Program-made: the position numbers and the translations under genes
Shown here: in pieces, positions 40,107 through 50,165 of the stretch
Numbering within the stretch: position 1 is the stretch's first letter
Layout: every line of letters begins with the position of its first letter
The notes under the pieces: generated by a model
The model's database searches: none
What the model saw: only the letters and a program-made list of their open reading frames with translations
Told to the model about the DNA's origin: nothing
Origin: Taeniopygia guttata
Lineage: Eukaryota > Chordata > Aves > Passeriformes > Estrildidae
Direction: 5' to 3'
DNA length: 64,000 nucleotides
NCBI RefSeq assembly: GCF_048771995.1
Contig: NC_133033.1
Span: forward strand, 3,038,501 to 3,102,500

Positions 40107-42304
40107 AATAAATGATATAGGAAGGAAATAGTTGTTTATCACAGCCCCTGTCCATTTTTAGCTAAAAACATGCCTGTGATTACCTGTCTGAATTGAATTA
40201 ATTTTATTTATAAAAAGTAGACAAGGGGTAGCTTGCTAATGGGGCTTTTTATCTAATTGGGACTGGATCTGAAGTAGCTATGTCCACAATTACACCCTTT
40301 TGTGAATTTGAAAATCCTATGGGTTTTTAACCCTGTGGAGAGTGTATACATCATTCCCGTGCAGAATTCCAGTTGTCCAGATTAAAGAGCACAAACTGGA
40401 CTTTTGAAGTTTTCCAGGGCATATCATCCATGCCATGCCTTCCTACACTTAGCTGACATAACTAATAAAAAAAAGTGCCAAAATCTGGGAAATCCATGAC
40501 TGGATTGCTCTGTGCATCTATGCTAACCTGTGTATCACTTTTCTTTGTGCAGTTGTTCAAGAGTCTATTGGAGAATCCTGCCCTTTCAAATGGGAGTTTT
40601 GCCAGCTGCATTAACTGGGACAAGATTATTGACTGTCTGAGGCAAAGCTTAAAAGGTCATTGTTGTGTTTAACTGTTAATTCTCTAGCATTATCCCAGTA
40701 ACTTGTTGATGCTTCCAAGAGTTGCTTGATGTCTATATATATACACACAGCCACACGTGTGCTCTCGCCTGCCTTTGGGAATTCCCTTGCCCTTGCTAAC
40801 GTGAGTGCAAAGATTCACTGGGCTTTTTATTCATAAATAGAAAATGTTTGGACTTATGTACTGATAAAGAGAGATATTACAAACACAATGTGAAGCTGCC
40901 TTTGTGTCTATGTTCATCTCAGAAGCTCAGCAGCTCACCCTTGCACACCGACGGCCATGGCTCAAGATGCTGAAGATGCAGAAACAGCAAAGGGAAAAAG
41001 TAACGTTGCTCATTGCTAATCCCCTGCTGGAGGGGTGGCTCACCCGTTTGGAGGGCTGTGCACAACCCGTGACATCCCTCACTCGGCAGGATCTCTGTGA
41101 TCTGAGAATTGGTACCTGCCACCCGATGTGTCTCCTGCTGCCAGACAGGTCTATGAAGTAATGGAGCCTGGCTGTCTGCAGTCAGCACTGCTGTGCTACA
41201 TCCAAAGCAAGCTTGCCAGTCAGCAAATGCTGCATTAATCTTTCAGGGAGTGTTTGTTTTGCTTGTTTTGCTAGGCTGAGTTTCAAGCAACTGATAATGT
41301 GCTCATGAGCAGTTCTCCTGTTGCAGCCCATTTTTCAAAAGGAAGTGTGAAGGCCAAAGCTCCCAAGGTTGGGTAGAACATGGGTTGGGAGGGTTATATA
41401 TGGTCTTGCCACACTGTGTGAGCTCACAGTGCTTTTGAGTGCATGTTAATACACCTACAGGTACATTTGGGACAGTGGAGTAGTGGCTCTTTGAAGTCTG
41501 ATGAGTGTTTTAAAAATACACCTTGGACTTTGTTCCTCTCTGTTAGTACTAATTCTGCTTGTGGAGTAATCTCTGCAAATGAGATGTACTTTTGTTTGCT
41601 GAGCAATAGCCAAAGCTTCTGACTGCTGAAGTAGAAACTCTGAAGGCTTCTGAGGGTTAGATAAGACAAACATTTTACAGGTCACAGGGTTTTAAGTGTT
41701 GAAATGCCTGGAATTTCAGGAGGAAAATGACAGTGAGCCTGGTTTGTTCCCACTTTTCCCTGCTGTGTTGCTGCTCTGTCCAGCTGCAGCACTGAAGTTA
41801 CAGCTCTCACTTAAAGGCCCATCCCTCCAAGTCTTTTTGCATTTAGCTCCGCTAAGCAAAAAGGAATTTAGACATACAAATGAATTTCAGAATGTGGAAA
41901 ACTCAAGTCTGGAGACTCTTGTATGTGCAGAACCTTTTCTGGACTTTTTTTGGTGTTTTTTATTTTAAGATACTCCATGCTCTTTGATGACTTGAAAAAT
42001 AAAAATCTTGCAACATTTTCACAAGTGAAGAGAATTTTAGCTCCCAGAGTGAGAACAGAAGGATGCACTGTGATCTTGAGGTCTTTTAGCCTGCTTACGT
42101 AGTCTGAAAAAATGTGGCTGGGCAGTGAGTCTGTTGCAAAATGACAATTTTAATGGTGCTGGGATAAGACAAATCCTGTGGATATTTCACGTGCCATACT
42201 TTTCCTACAAACTTTTCTGAGAGTCAATGTTTTACATAAAATCTATTCTGCAAAGAGTACTCCAAAGGTAGTGCTACACACAACAGTACTTTTAAAAGTG
42301 TATT

Positions 42305-42319
42305 AATATATATATACAT

Positions 42320-42360
<41 letters not shown>
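42305..42360. repeat. (TA)n/(TACA)n microsatellite
   Basis: Alternating TA with interspersed CATA units over about 55 bp. Confidence 0.9.
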
Positions 42361-42362
<2 letters not shown>

Positions 42363-42545
42363 CCTCTGCTTAAATATTAAGTGGGAATATACTTCAAGAA
42401 GGTTTTGAGTGGAGAAAAAAGGGTAATAATTAGGTGCTTTTCTCTTTTCTGTCTTTTAGTTTGTGAAAATTTTCCTCACTTTTACTGTTACCCTAATCTC
42501 GCATCTTTTCCTGCTCACAATAAGGGGGATTATAAGGCAGAAATG

Positions 42546-42584
42546 AAAAAAAAAAAAAGAAAAAAAAAGAAAAAGAAAAAAATA
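42546..42584. repeat. A-rich tract with scattered G
   Basis: Runs of A broken by single G. The lysine-rich reading frame over it is not evidence of a gene. Confidence 0.85.
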
Positions 42585-43064
42585 AGTGTGTTCTTAAATA
42601 CAACAGTTGGAGAGCTGTTTGTACACATTTCCATGTTTCTTTCTGGTTTTGGATTAAGTTTCTACTCCAAAGTTCCAATTTCCTGGTTAACATATTGTTC
42701 TGGAAGGACCCCGGGCTCATGCAGACCTGGCACACGGCAGGCAGGCTGGCTCAGTGGGGAAAGCTGTTGCTTTTCCTTGCCTGCTGCAGACACAAGCACT
42801 GTGAGAATTCCCTTGGTACAGGAAAGTGTTGTGCTATTACACTCAACATTTATTGGATACTTCCTCCAGGCTCAAATAAACATTATAAAACCTCCCTTCC
42901 CCAAATGAATCGCTTAAAGTGGATACAAGAGAGGATGTGGCATCTTGGATTTTGCTGTGTGGCTCTTTGTGAACAGCAGTGCAAATGCTTATTATCAGCC
43001 TTCAGTTTTTATATGCATGGGTGTGATAGGGCTGGGCTGTGCAGTAGTGCCCTGCTGTGTAGGA

Positions 43065-43336
43065 TACACAGGACAAGAGGGAATGGCCTCCAGTTGTGCC
43101 AGGGGAGAGTTTAGATTGGATATTAGCAAACATTTCTTCACAGAAAAAGTGTTTAAACATTGGGACAGGCTCCCCAGGGAAGTGGTGGGGTCACCATCCA
43201 AGAGTGGAAGTGTTCCAAAAGCGAGAGACAATTGACAGCAATCCATGGTATGGTTTAGTTGACAAGGTGGTACTTGGCTGACAGCTGGACTTGATGGCCT
43301 TGGAGTCTTTTCCAGCCTTGGTGATTCTGTGATTCC
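43065..43336 (+). mobile_element. CR1 LINE 3' end
   Basis: Contains the CR1 series GGACAAGAGGGAATGGCCTC, TTTAGATTGGATATTAG, ATTTCTTCACAGAAA, ACAGGCTCCCCAGGGAAGTG, GGACTTGATGGCCTTGGAG, CTTTTCCAGCCTTGGTGATT and ends GATTCTGTGATTCC. It is 5'-truncated with moderate divergence. The small reading frames over it are by-products of the repeat. Confidence 0.9.
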
Positions 43337-43888
43337 CTGATCCTCTACAGACTGCTGCCCATGGTTACCTGAATGCTGTCCAGCTCCTGCTGGTGGAAGG
43401 TCCCCAGCACGGATGGATCATAGTGTGAGGTGCTGTGTTGGATCTGGGCTCAACTATGGGATGCAATGCAACACCTACAGAATATAGGCACATTTTATCT
43501 TGTTAAACCTACCCCAATCATCTGCCTAGTCAAGGTTAGACTTTTTTGCATGTGTCTCAGAAAAATTAATAGAAATTCTTCTAAAAGAAACATAAGATTT
43601 TCACATCTTTTGGAACTTCTGCAGTGAGAGCCTGCAGAGTTCAGGCTTGTTACTAAGAACAGCCCAATGTATATTTGAGGGTGAAAAAATAATCATGTCA
43701 CTTCTTTGGAACGTGATCTAAAGTTCACTGAAGTGAATGAAAAGGCTCCTGTTGGTTTTAAGTGGCTCCAGCCTTTACACGGGGAACAGAAGACGTGTGT
43801 CTCATCTGCTTAAATTTGAAAATGTTATTGGTAATTTGTGTTGATAGAAAGAGCACATGGTAACTTTCTTTCTGCATTTATATAACAG

Positions 43889-44204
43889 GAGGCAAAAGCC
43901 TCGAGTTTGAAAACATTTGAGGATGCAGTTGCCTATTTCCAGCACGATGAGAGAGACACAGCCAAGGATTGGGCTGTTTTAAGAATATTTGATGGAAGGC
44001 AAAGCATTAGGCACTGGTTTCCCCACAGGCAATGGTTTCCTATTGTCATCCCACCATCAGATGACAACCTGATGAGCAATGTCACCTTTAAGCTTGCAAA
44101 AGGGAAGATAGTTCTTCCTGAAACAACTACATTGATGTTTTATTTGTGGGTTTAATTCAAGTGATTATTATATTCTCACTGAAACAACCAAGTCAACAAG
44201 TGCT
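43889..44204 (+). pseudogene. FREM1-like fragment 2: junction of CSPG repeats 2 and 3, frameshifted and interrupted by CR1
   Basis: An acceptor-like TTTATATAACAG ends at 43888 and the exon frame opens at once. Key motifs are AYFQHD, then DWAVLRIFDGRQSIRHWFP (the end of a CSPG repeat, matching the FREM1 pattern D..V.RIFDG.HSIRHKFPI), then SDD and NVTFKLAKGKIVL (the beginning of the next repeat). The frame hits TAA at 44153. In the next frame similarity resumes at 44160 with SDYYILTETTK, matching the FREM1-type SDDYIFFNITK. The gap between the two blocks is 22 nt where the family has seven residues, so one extra base explains the shift. An 18-bp imperfect duplication (44010-44040) adds six residues within HWFP/QWFP. 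At about 44205 the sequence changes abruptly into a CR1 3' end. These defects together mark it as non-functional. Confidence 0.78.
44010..44040 (+). repeat. Imperfect 18-bp tandem duplication inside FREM1-like fragment 2
   Basis: GGCACTGGTTTCC (44010-44022) and GGCAATGGTTTCC (44028-44040) differ at one base with an 18-bp offset. This adds six residues (HWFP then QWFP) relative to the family pattern. Confidence 0.6.
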
Positions 44205-44377
44205 GGAGGTTATCAAGGAATCCACTGCAGATGGGCCAAGTAGGTGCTGCAGCCTGGGGAGGTCCCCTGGTACTGCTCTGTGATGGAGTGAGTAGTGCTG
44301 GGCTGGCAGTGCTGGGCTCATGGCTGGAGTTGATCTTCAAGACCTTTTCCAGCTGCAATGCTCCTGTGATTCAATGA
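44205..44377 (+). mobile_element. CR1 LINE 3' end inserted into FREM1-like exon
   Basis: Starts with the CTGGAGGT(A)TT-like segment of the CR1 3' region and runs through GGCAGTGCTGGGCTCATGGCTGGAGTTGATCTTCAAG, i.e. the CR1 'agttggactcgatgatctt' box, then ACCTTTTCCAGCTGC and TGTGATTCAATG. It is 5'-truncated, as is usual for CR1, and diverged. It begins right after the codons for SDYYILTETTK of the FREM1-like pseudoexon, so it sits inside former coding sequence. Confidence 0.7.
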
Positions 44378-45153
44378 CAAATGTTTGGGAGTGCAGGACT
44401 GAGCTGTCCACACAGCTGAAAATGCCTAACTGATGTTGGTCCCCCGGTGTGATGGATGGGGTTATCTGGGGCTTGAATTAATACAGGAGTAAAAGGAGAA
44501 AAGAAAAACAGCAGGCGAGTGCCTAAAAGGATCTGTGCTGTATTTTTAAGATATCCCTGTGTCAATCTGCTTGCAAAGCAATCTCTTCTACAGCCTTGTC
44601 TACCATCATTTTGAAGAAGAGGTCTTTTCATGACTCACTTAAATTCATTTTATCTGACAGTCAAGAACTGCCTAATCTTTGATGCTCATGTAATTACGGC
44701 TTTTTTTTTAATATAATGACATAGCATTCAAAATATTTGAAAGCCATGCAGAGAAATATTGCATAATAGGAAATTGTGCAGGAATGAGAACGTTGGAGCT
44801 ATTCATCTGTAATAACAAAATGCTTCTGTTTTACACAAATGACTTGATTAAAATAAAGACTTGCTCTGGATTTTCATCAGTATTAAAAGAGGTGAAAGCA
44901 AAAGCAAAAAGACCAATTGAATTTTTATTTTTCTTCTTTTTTTTTTCTTTAGGTATGCTGTTTCAAATCATTCCTTGCAACACTTTAACAAATATAGAAA
45001 ATGAACAGAAATGTCAGGACACTGGAAAAAAACAATGCTTGAAAGAGAATTTTTATGAACTGATGAGCTGAGAGCTGAGCTGGTACCAGTAGAGTGGGAT
45101 CAGTTTGGATTTCCACATTTTTCAGCCATCTTTTAGACTGTTCCCTTGTGTTA

Positions 45154-45312
45154 CATGAGCCAAAGCGAGCCTGGAACTACATGCAACTCGTTGTCAAAGA
45201 AACTTGCACCATCACAAGGCGTCAGCTCTGCTCTCCAGAGACCAAATCTCCAGACAATCAACTTGTGTGTGCTGTTAATGCTTTGTTTCTCTCACTTCTC
45301 CCATGTATATGA
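45154..45312 (+). pseudogene. FREM1-like fragment 3: start of CSPG repeat 4
   Basis: In one frame the segment reads HEPKRAWNYMQLVVKET, then TITRRQL, then SPDNQLV. The FREM1 pattern here is a proline-rich linker, LVVKET, ITKKQL and S.D.ELV, marking the beginning of a CSPG repeat. The match keeps order and spacing apart from a two- to three-residue loss between LVVKET and IT. The frame ends at TGA 45310-45312, before the aromatic-rich continuation expected in the family. No convincing acceptor was found directly upstream, and the linker residues are only loosely similar. Its place between fragments 2 and 4 on the same strand supports the assignment. Alone it would be weak. Confidence 0.6.
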
Positions 45313-48300
45313 AACTGTCAAGCTGAATTACACTTTATAAGGTGATAGGGAAAAGATCTAACATTTCTTTTTCCCTTTTACAAATTTTTACAGTGTGTGG
45401 AAGCTAATGTTTGCAGCCTAAAAGCCAACCAAACAAAACAAATCCTGTTGCTTCAGACCTGACATCTTTCAGGTAAACAAGAAAAGCTTTTGACATAATT
45501 TGCAAGTATTATTACTATAATTTTTTTAAAGCTCTGCTTTCATAGAAAGGTCCTGGGAGAGGCATGAGAACAAATTTTGCTTATTGGAATCTAAATTTTT
45601 AAGTTAAAATGCAACAAATAAGCACAAAAGTAGAAAAAAGGCAGAAGCCTAGCATCACCTTCTCAATCCTGTTTCTGACTGTTGAAGTCAGTGCAGCCTC
45701 ACTGCATAGAACAATATTCCAAATCAGTGCAGAGATTGGAGAATTCCTCCATGGTTCTTGCAAAAAAAAGGACCAAAATCAGTGAATTTCTTAGTGTTTC
45801 ACTGAAATCTGTCCAATGAGGACTCGAGTGCTTTCCAGCAACGTGAGTCACTTTCTTTTTTGATAATGGACATGCCTCGTATTTCAAAGACCGGCACAAG
45901 CTCCTGGGTTCCCCATGGCAAACAGCAGGAATTGTTCTCACTCCTGTTACTCTGCAGAGTAAGATCTTAGCAGTTTCTGTGCCAAACCAGTCAAACCCCA
46001 TCTCTGATTTCACCCAATAAAAAATGAAAATGGAGAGCTGTGCCCACTGCTGGTGTTTCTCTTCCTTTCCAGCACTTTGACACATCTGGCAGGAAAGTTC
46101 ACTCAATTAAGTGTTTTCTACCTCTCTATCTTTTCATGGCATTGCTCGAAATATCCAGGTTTGGCAATTCCTTTGCTGAATAATAAGCCCTGAAGATTCT
46201 TCCACATATTTATTGCCTGACTTAGTCCTATAGTTTTTGAATGCATTTGTATTATACCATTGTGTAAGCAAGCTCCTGCTAAAGTCAGAGCATAAAGCTT
46301 ATTCAAGGTGCCTGCATTCCTTGAAAGGATCCAGGCAAGCATTTTCTCCACAAATCCAAATTATTCATCAAATTTATTCCATCTGGGATTTGTATGTGTG
46401 CATGTATTCTTTGTTAAGTGTTCTAGCAAATACTAAAATACCAGCTAGGTTAAGGGGATGAGCAAAATTCCTGTCAGTGTTAAATGAATATTTGCGGAGG
46501 GTGGATTTTGAGTGTGCTGTGTAAAGCTTATAATGCTCAAGGCTATATTCTTCAGCTAACTGGTTAAACTCTGCCCTGAGACCAATCTACCCAGAATAGT
46601 GGGAAAGCAGAAAAGCAAGAGTTACTTGTAGTGAAGAAAATACAACCACAGGAAAGGATTATTTGAAAAATTAAAACAAGCAGTTGAAGTCTGGGAGTCG
46701 TTCAAGAGGCTTCACTGTTTCCAACAGCAAATTGTCTATGAAGAGAACTAAAACAACCTATTCTTTTGTTTTCCAAGCACCTTCAGTAACTTGTAAGATT
46801 TGTGTCAGACTCCAAGTAGAAATTTATCTCCAATTATATTCAAAAGAATAACAATAAAAGCTTGGTGAAAGGAAAACAATACTGAAGCTTTGTCAGTCAG
46901 CTCAGTAGTTTTAATTTCTATGTTTTTTTCGGAAGGATATTTTTAAAACTCTGAACCCATTTTCTCTTCTGTAGAAATACTGCATCATCTTGTTCTTGTT
47001 TTTCTCAAAATCACATTTTAGCTGTGTGCCTCTAGCTATTAACCCTGTGGATTTCTTTCAGATAGAAGAAAGATTGATTCCAGAAATCCACAAGCCTCAA
47101 AAGCCACCACAGTGGGGTAATACCCCACTTATCCCCTATTTCTGATGGCACAGAGGAAAGCATCTTTGTCCTCTATTACTGAGAAGACACAGCAGCTTCA
47201 CTTCTAACTCAACAGTCTTAGATAGACAGGTACCATTGTTTTTCTTGTATTTTTTGTCCATCTCTCCTGTCAAGTGACAAGATTGGTCTTATTCCAACAG
47301 CACAGACACACCTGCTGAGCACCAGAGAACCCCTTCCAGGCCCAAACTGAGGGCAGGTGCACTGGTGGAATGGTTGGTCCTAGGACGGTCCTCCCTGGAT
47401 GCAGCAAAGGAAAAGCCTGCTTCATGCTCCCATGAGGATCTGAACGTTTTTATAGTTAATAAACCTCCTCTTTCCAGTTTCATTGATCTGCATGGACTTG
47501 CCAAGGTGGAAGGAGTTTTGTTTGCGGGCTTTTAGAATAAATTAGTTTGAGTTCTGCCCGTAAAATTCTCCATAGCTGGTTACTACCCAGAGTTTCAAAA
47601 ATGGACCCTCTGCTTTGGGATCTGGGGGGAAGTGAAGCTTGTATCTTATCCATTACTGTGTAATGGTGTCTGAAAATTCATATTTCTCTTTTAATGGTTT
47701 AAAAAGGAGCCTTGTAGTTTTGCAAGGACAAATCCTAGCAGGGCAAAGGGAAGTGGAGGGAGCAGAGTTCAGAGAAGATTGTGACATAAGCTTTGCTTTC
47801 TGTTACCTGCAAGCACATTTAAACCAGCTGCTGCTGTATTAAAGAGGGGGTTTCTTTAACATATAAGATATATGCACAAAAATATGATATATTTATTCTG
47901 AAAATTTAACTGAGCATTTAGAAATAGCACCCTCTGCTTTAGATCCTTCTCAAAGGCAGGAACGACCAGAACATTTCTCTTGCCATTTCAGCAGGGGACA
48001 GCCCAGTGCTAAGGGTCCAGCACAGCCATTCCTCCTCAGACGGGTGAGCAATTCCCAAGGTTTGACATCCTGCCCCACCAGAAGCTTTGGCCATGGGACA
48101 CACCCTTAGCTCTGTGCTGTCTGCACACCCTGATGTGCATGCCAGTCATGAAGCCACTTCTCTTGCCCACCTCCACCTGGTAGAATAAAGCTGAGGGACC
48201 AGGTCCCCATGGGAGGTGTTAACAAAACATCAGTGAAACCAGTGGGACTGGTGGTGATAAATCCAGAGCCCAGGGTAATACTTCAAGTGAGAGAAGCCAA

Positions 48301-48372
48301 CATGATCAATTGAGATAGTGGGCAATGCTTGACCTCAGCTCTTCCCTTGCTCCCCTCCCCTCATATTTATAG
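45313..48372. other. Intron-like sequence between FREM1-like fragments 3 and 4
   Basis: The remainder of CSPG repeat 4 and the first half of repeat 5 would be expected here. Nothing convincing was recognised. A 135-codon frame on the minus strand (45699-46106) has no recognisable motif. Confidence 0.45.
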
Positions 48373-48522
48373 GTTTCTAATTTCCGCTGGATAATGAATA
48401 TCACTTTTCATTATAATTATGTTAAAAGGTACCAGCGTGATGATTCAGAAACCCTTGAAGATATAGTCATATTTTCAGCAACAGATGGATTTAACACTGC
48501 AGATGGAGTGTTAAGAGTGCAG
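48373..48522 (+). pseudogene. FREM1-like fragment 4: end of CSPG repeat 5, intact exon with splice sites
   Basis: A 150-nt block, exactly 50 codons, open throughout and flanked by a pyrimidine-rich acceptor (CTCCCCTCATATTTATAG, ending 48372) and a consensus donor CAG|GTAATA at 48523. Motifs: FRW (FSW in the family), VKRYQRDDSETLEDIVIF and SATDGFNTADGVLRVQ. These fit the CSPG repeat ending F.W.DL....VRYQHDGSE.L.D.....TDG.N.A...L.V.V as found in FREM1. Both splice phases are 0, so the exon could be skipped without shifting frame. It is the best preserved piece of the locus. Taken alone it could pass as a functional exon, but the damage in fragments 1 and 2 argues that it is only less eroded. 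Confidence 0.72.
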
Positions 48523-50139
48523 GTAATAACAAACTCAGCAATGTACTGTACTGAAATATAATTGGAAAGTATTAATCATATATTGGTTACTTCAGCTTCA
48601 CTAAGTAGATGTTTAATTTTCATCAATCTTTTTACCAGATTCCCGGAAAGATTTCTGTGCAGACAGAGTGTGGCTTTAGGTGAAGTGATTGCCCAAATTA
48701 TTAATGACTGAAGCCTTGATCTTGCAGGCATGTGCCCATGGCTTACCCAGGCATGCAGAATAAAAATCATTTGTGTTAATAAGGCTGTCAGAGGGGTCCC
48801 CATTCATATGGCCCAAGTTTCAGCTGGTGGCCAGTCAGTGGTGAAGCCCAGACCCTTCCCTTCACGGGGGCTGTTGGAAATCTGCCAGCAGGAATGGCTG
48901 GATTTGTGGCAGAACACAGCAATTTTAAAAACTCTGCTTATAGAAGTGAACCATCAGTCTAAGCCTTTGCAGGACTGGGAGTTAGAATGTAGAAAAAATG
49001 GAGGGGGGGTGCCATTCCTCATTATTTTAAGTACAGACTATATGGAATTATCTGCATGCAGAGAAATGTCTGCTGTTATTCCCATAAACCCTGTCAGTTT
49101 ACTGGGATTTTTTTAATGCACTTCTTCAGTGAGGTTGTATTTGAAGCCCGGATTATTCAGGGGAGTTTTTGCTCTGAGCAGACCTTGCAGGACCAGAGTA
49201 ATCCGTGATGCCTGGTTGCATGCCATGACTCTGATTCTTTAATTAATGCTATTTATAACTAGGATATTATTTGTAGGATCACAAAGTGGTTCCTGCTCCA
49301 GTGTGCCACCTGGGGACTCAGGGAATGGGGAGTGTGGTAGGGCACAACTCCAGCTCATGCAAAAATCTATTTTATACCAGGAATATAAAAGAGAGTTTTG
49401 CTGACAACAGAAATATTATTCTTTTAAATATGCTTTTTTTTGTGGATGGTTTATGTTCACATTCTTTGTATGGGTTCAGGCATTTGGTGAGGCTGTAACT
49501 CCCCTGATTCCCTTATGAGGTTTTCTTTCCCTGGTGGGAGTACACAGCCATGGTGTTCCATGATGACCATGGACTGACCAGATGGACTGTTGTAAACAAC
49601 AACATAAGCATTCAACACCTAAGTTTTAAGTCCCACAAAATACTTTGCTCAAATGTTGTAGTCTTTTGCTGAATTATTTAGTTTTTTAACTATCCATGAA
49701 CCCTGAAAATGTAATGAAAAACTGGAATTCTATCTGGAAAATTGACTCTCACTTGACAATACAGTATCTTCATCTTGGCTGATAAGGAAACAAAAGATCG
49801 AGTAATAAAATTCAACATGACTGGAAACAAAATTGAGCATGACTAGAAACCACAGGTGAGCATGTTTAATGATGTGAAATGAGTGTGCTGTCTACTTCCT
49901 GACAGGCTTTTGTACTCCACAGAGATACAAACAGGTACTGATCGATTGACCATGGTAATCAAATAAAGCTGTGAGTATAAATGGCTCTAAATATGGTGTC
50001 TCCTTAGGGCTACCAGTCGAGATGAGTGGTTTGTAACTCAGGTCCCACACTGCTCTTGTGGGGAGGGGGGAGCTTGTTGCTAGACTGTAAAGATGAGTAA
50101 TATTTCTGTTTAATGTCCATTTCACCTTGAAATAAACTC

Positions 50140-50165
50140 TTGCCTTGCCTTGCCTTGCCTTGCCT
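50140..50165. repeat. (TTGCC)n short tandem repeat, 5 copies
   Basis: Five consecutive TTGCC units followed by a degenerate copy (TTCCC). Confidence 0.9.

Larger units (their letters stand above)
37119..43064. other. Intron-like sequence between FREM1-like fragments 1 and 2
   Basis: Contains the G13 run, the 11-bp minisatellite and the TA-rich and A-rich tracts. The rest of the N-terminal domain and the first CSPG repeat of a FREM1-like protein should lie here. Only a doubtful trace near 39.5 kb was noticed. Confidence 0.45.
36891..48522 (+). pseudogene. Decayed FREM1-like extracellular matrix gene (overall extent of recognised fragments)
   Basis: Four separate + strand segments resemble FREM1 and occur in the same N-to-C order as in that protein: N-terminus (36891-37118), CSPG repeat 2/3 junction (43889-44204), start of CSPG repeat 4 (45154-45312) and end of CSPG repeat 5 (48373-48522). 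FREM1 is a secreted basement-membrane protein with an N-terminal domain, about twelve CSPG repeats, a Calx-beta domain and a C-type lectin domain. It works with FRAS1 and FREM2 in epidermis-dermis adhesion. Seen here: lost start codon, in-frame stops, a +1 frameshift and a CR1 insertion inside a coding segment, so the locus cannot encode the full protein. Intervening parts of the first five repeats, the later repeats, the Calx-beta domain and the lectin domain were not recognised. FREM2 and FREM3 are less likely, because the N-terminal motif (LPRE..SCKV..VVLNE) is of FREM1 type. Whether this is FREM1 itself or a lost paralogue cannot be decided from the window. I favour a paralogue. Confidence 0.72.

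Noticed and set aside
42381-42908. 175-codon + strand frame, the longest in the window
   Set aside because: Runs through an A-rich tract giving a lysine run. No family similarity on either side.
42945-43235. 96-codon + strand frame
   Set aside because: Mostly CR1 sequence.
45699-46106. 135-codon minus-strand frame
   Set aside because: No motif or splice structure. Opposite strand to the FREM1-like fragments and within their intron-like interval.
47040-47145. INPVD-like linker after a TTTCTTTCAG site, compared with the ILPVD linker between CSPG repeats
   Set aside because: Only a few residues agree and nothing before or after matches FREM1. Right place and strand, but too weak to list.
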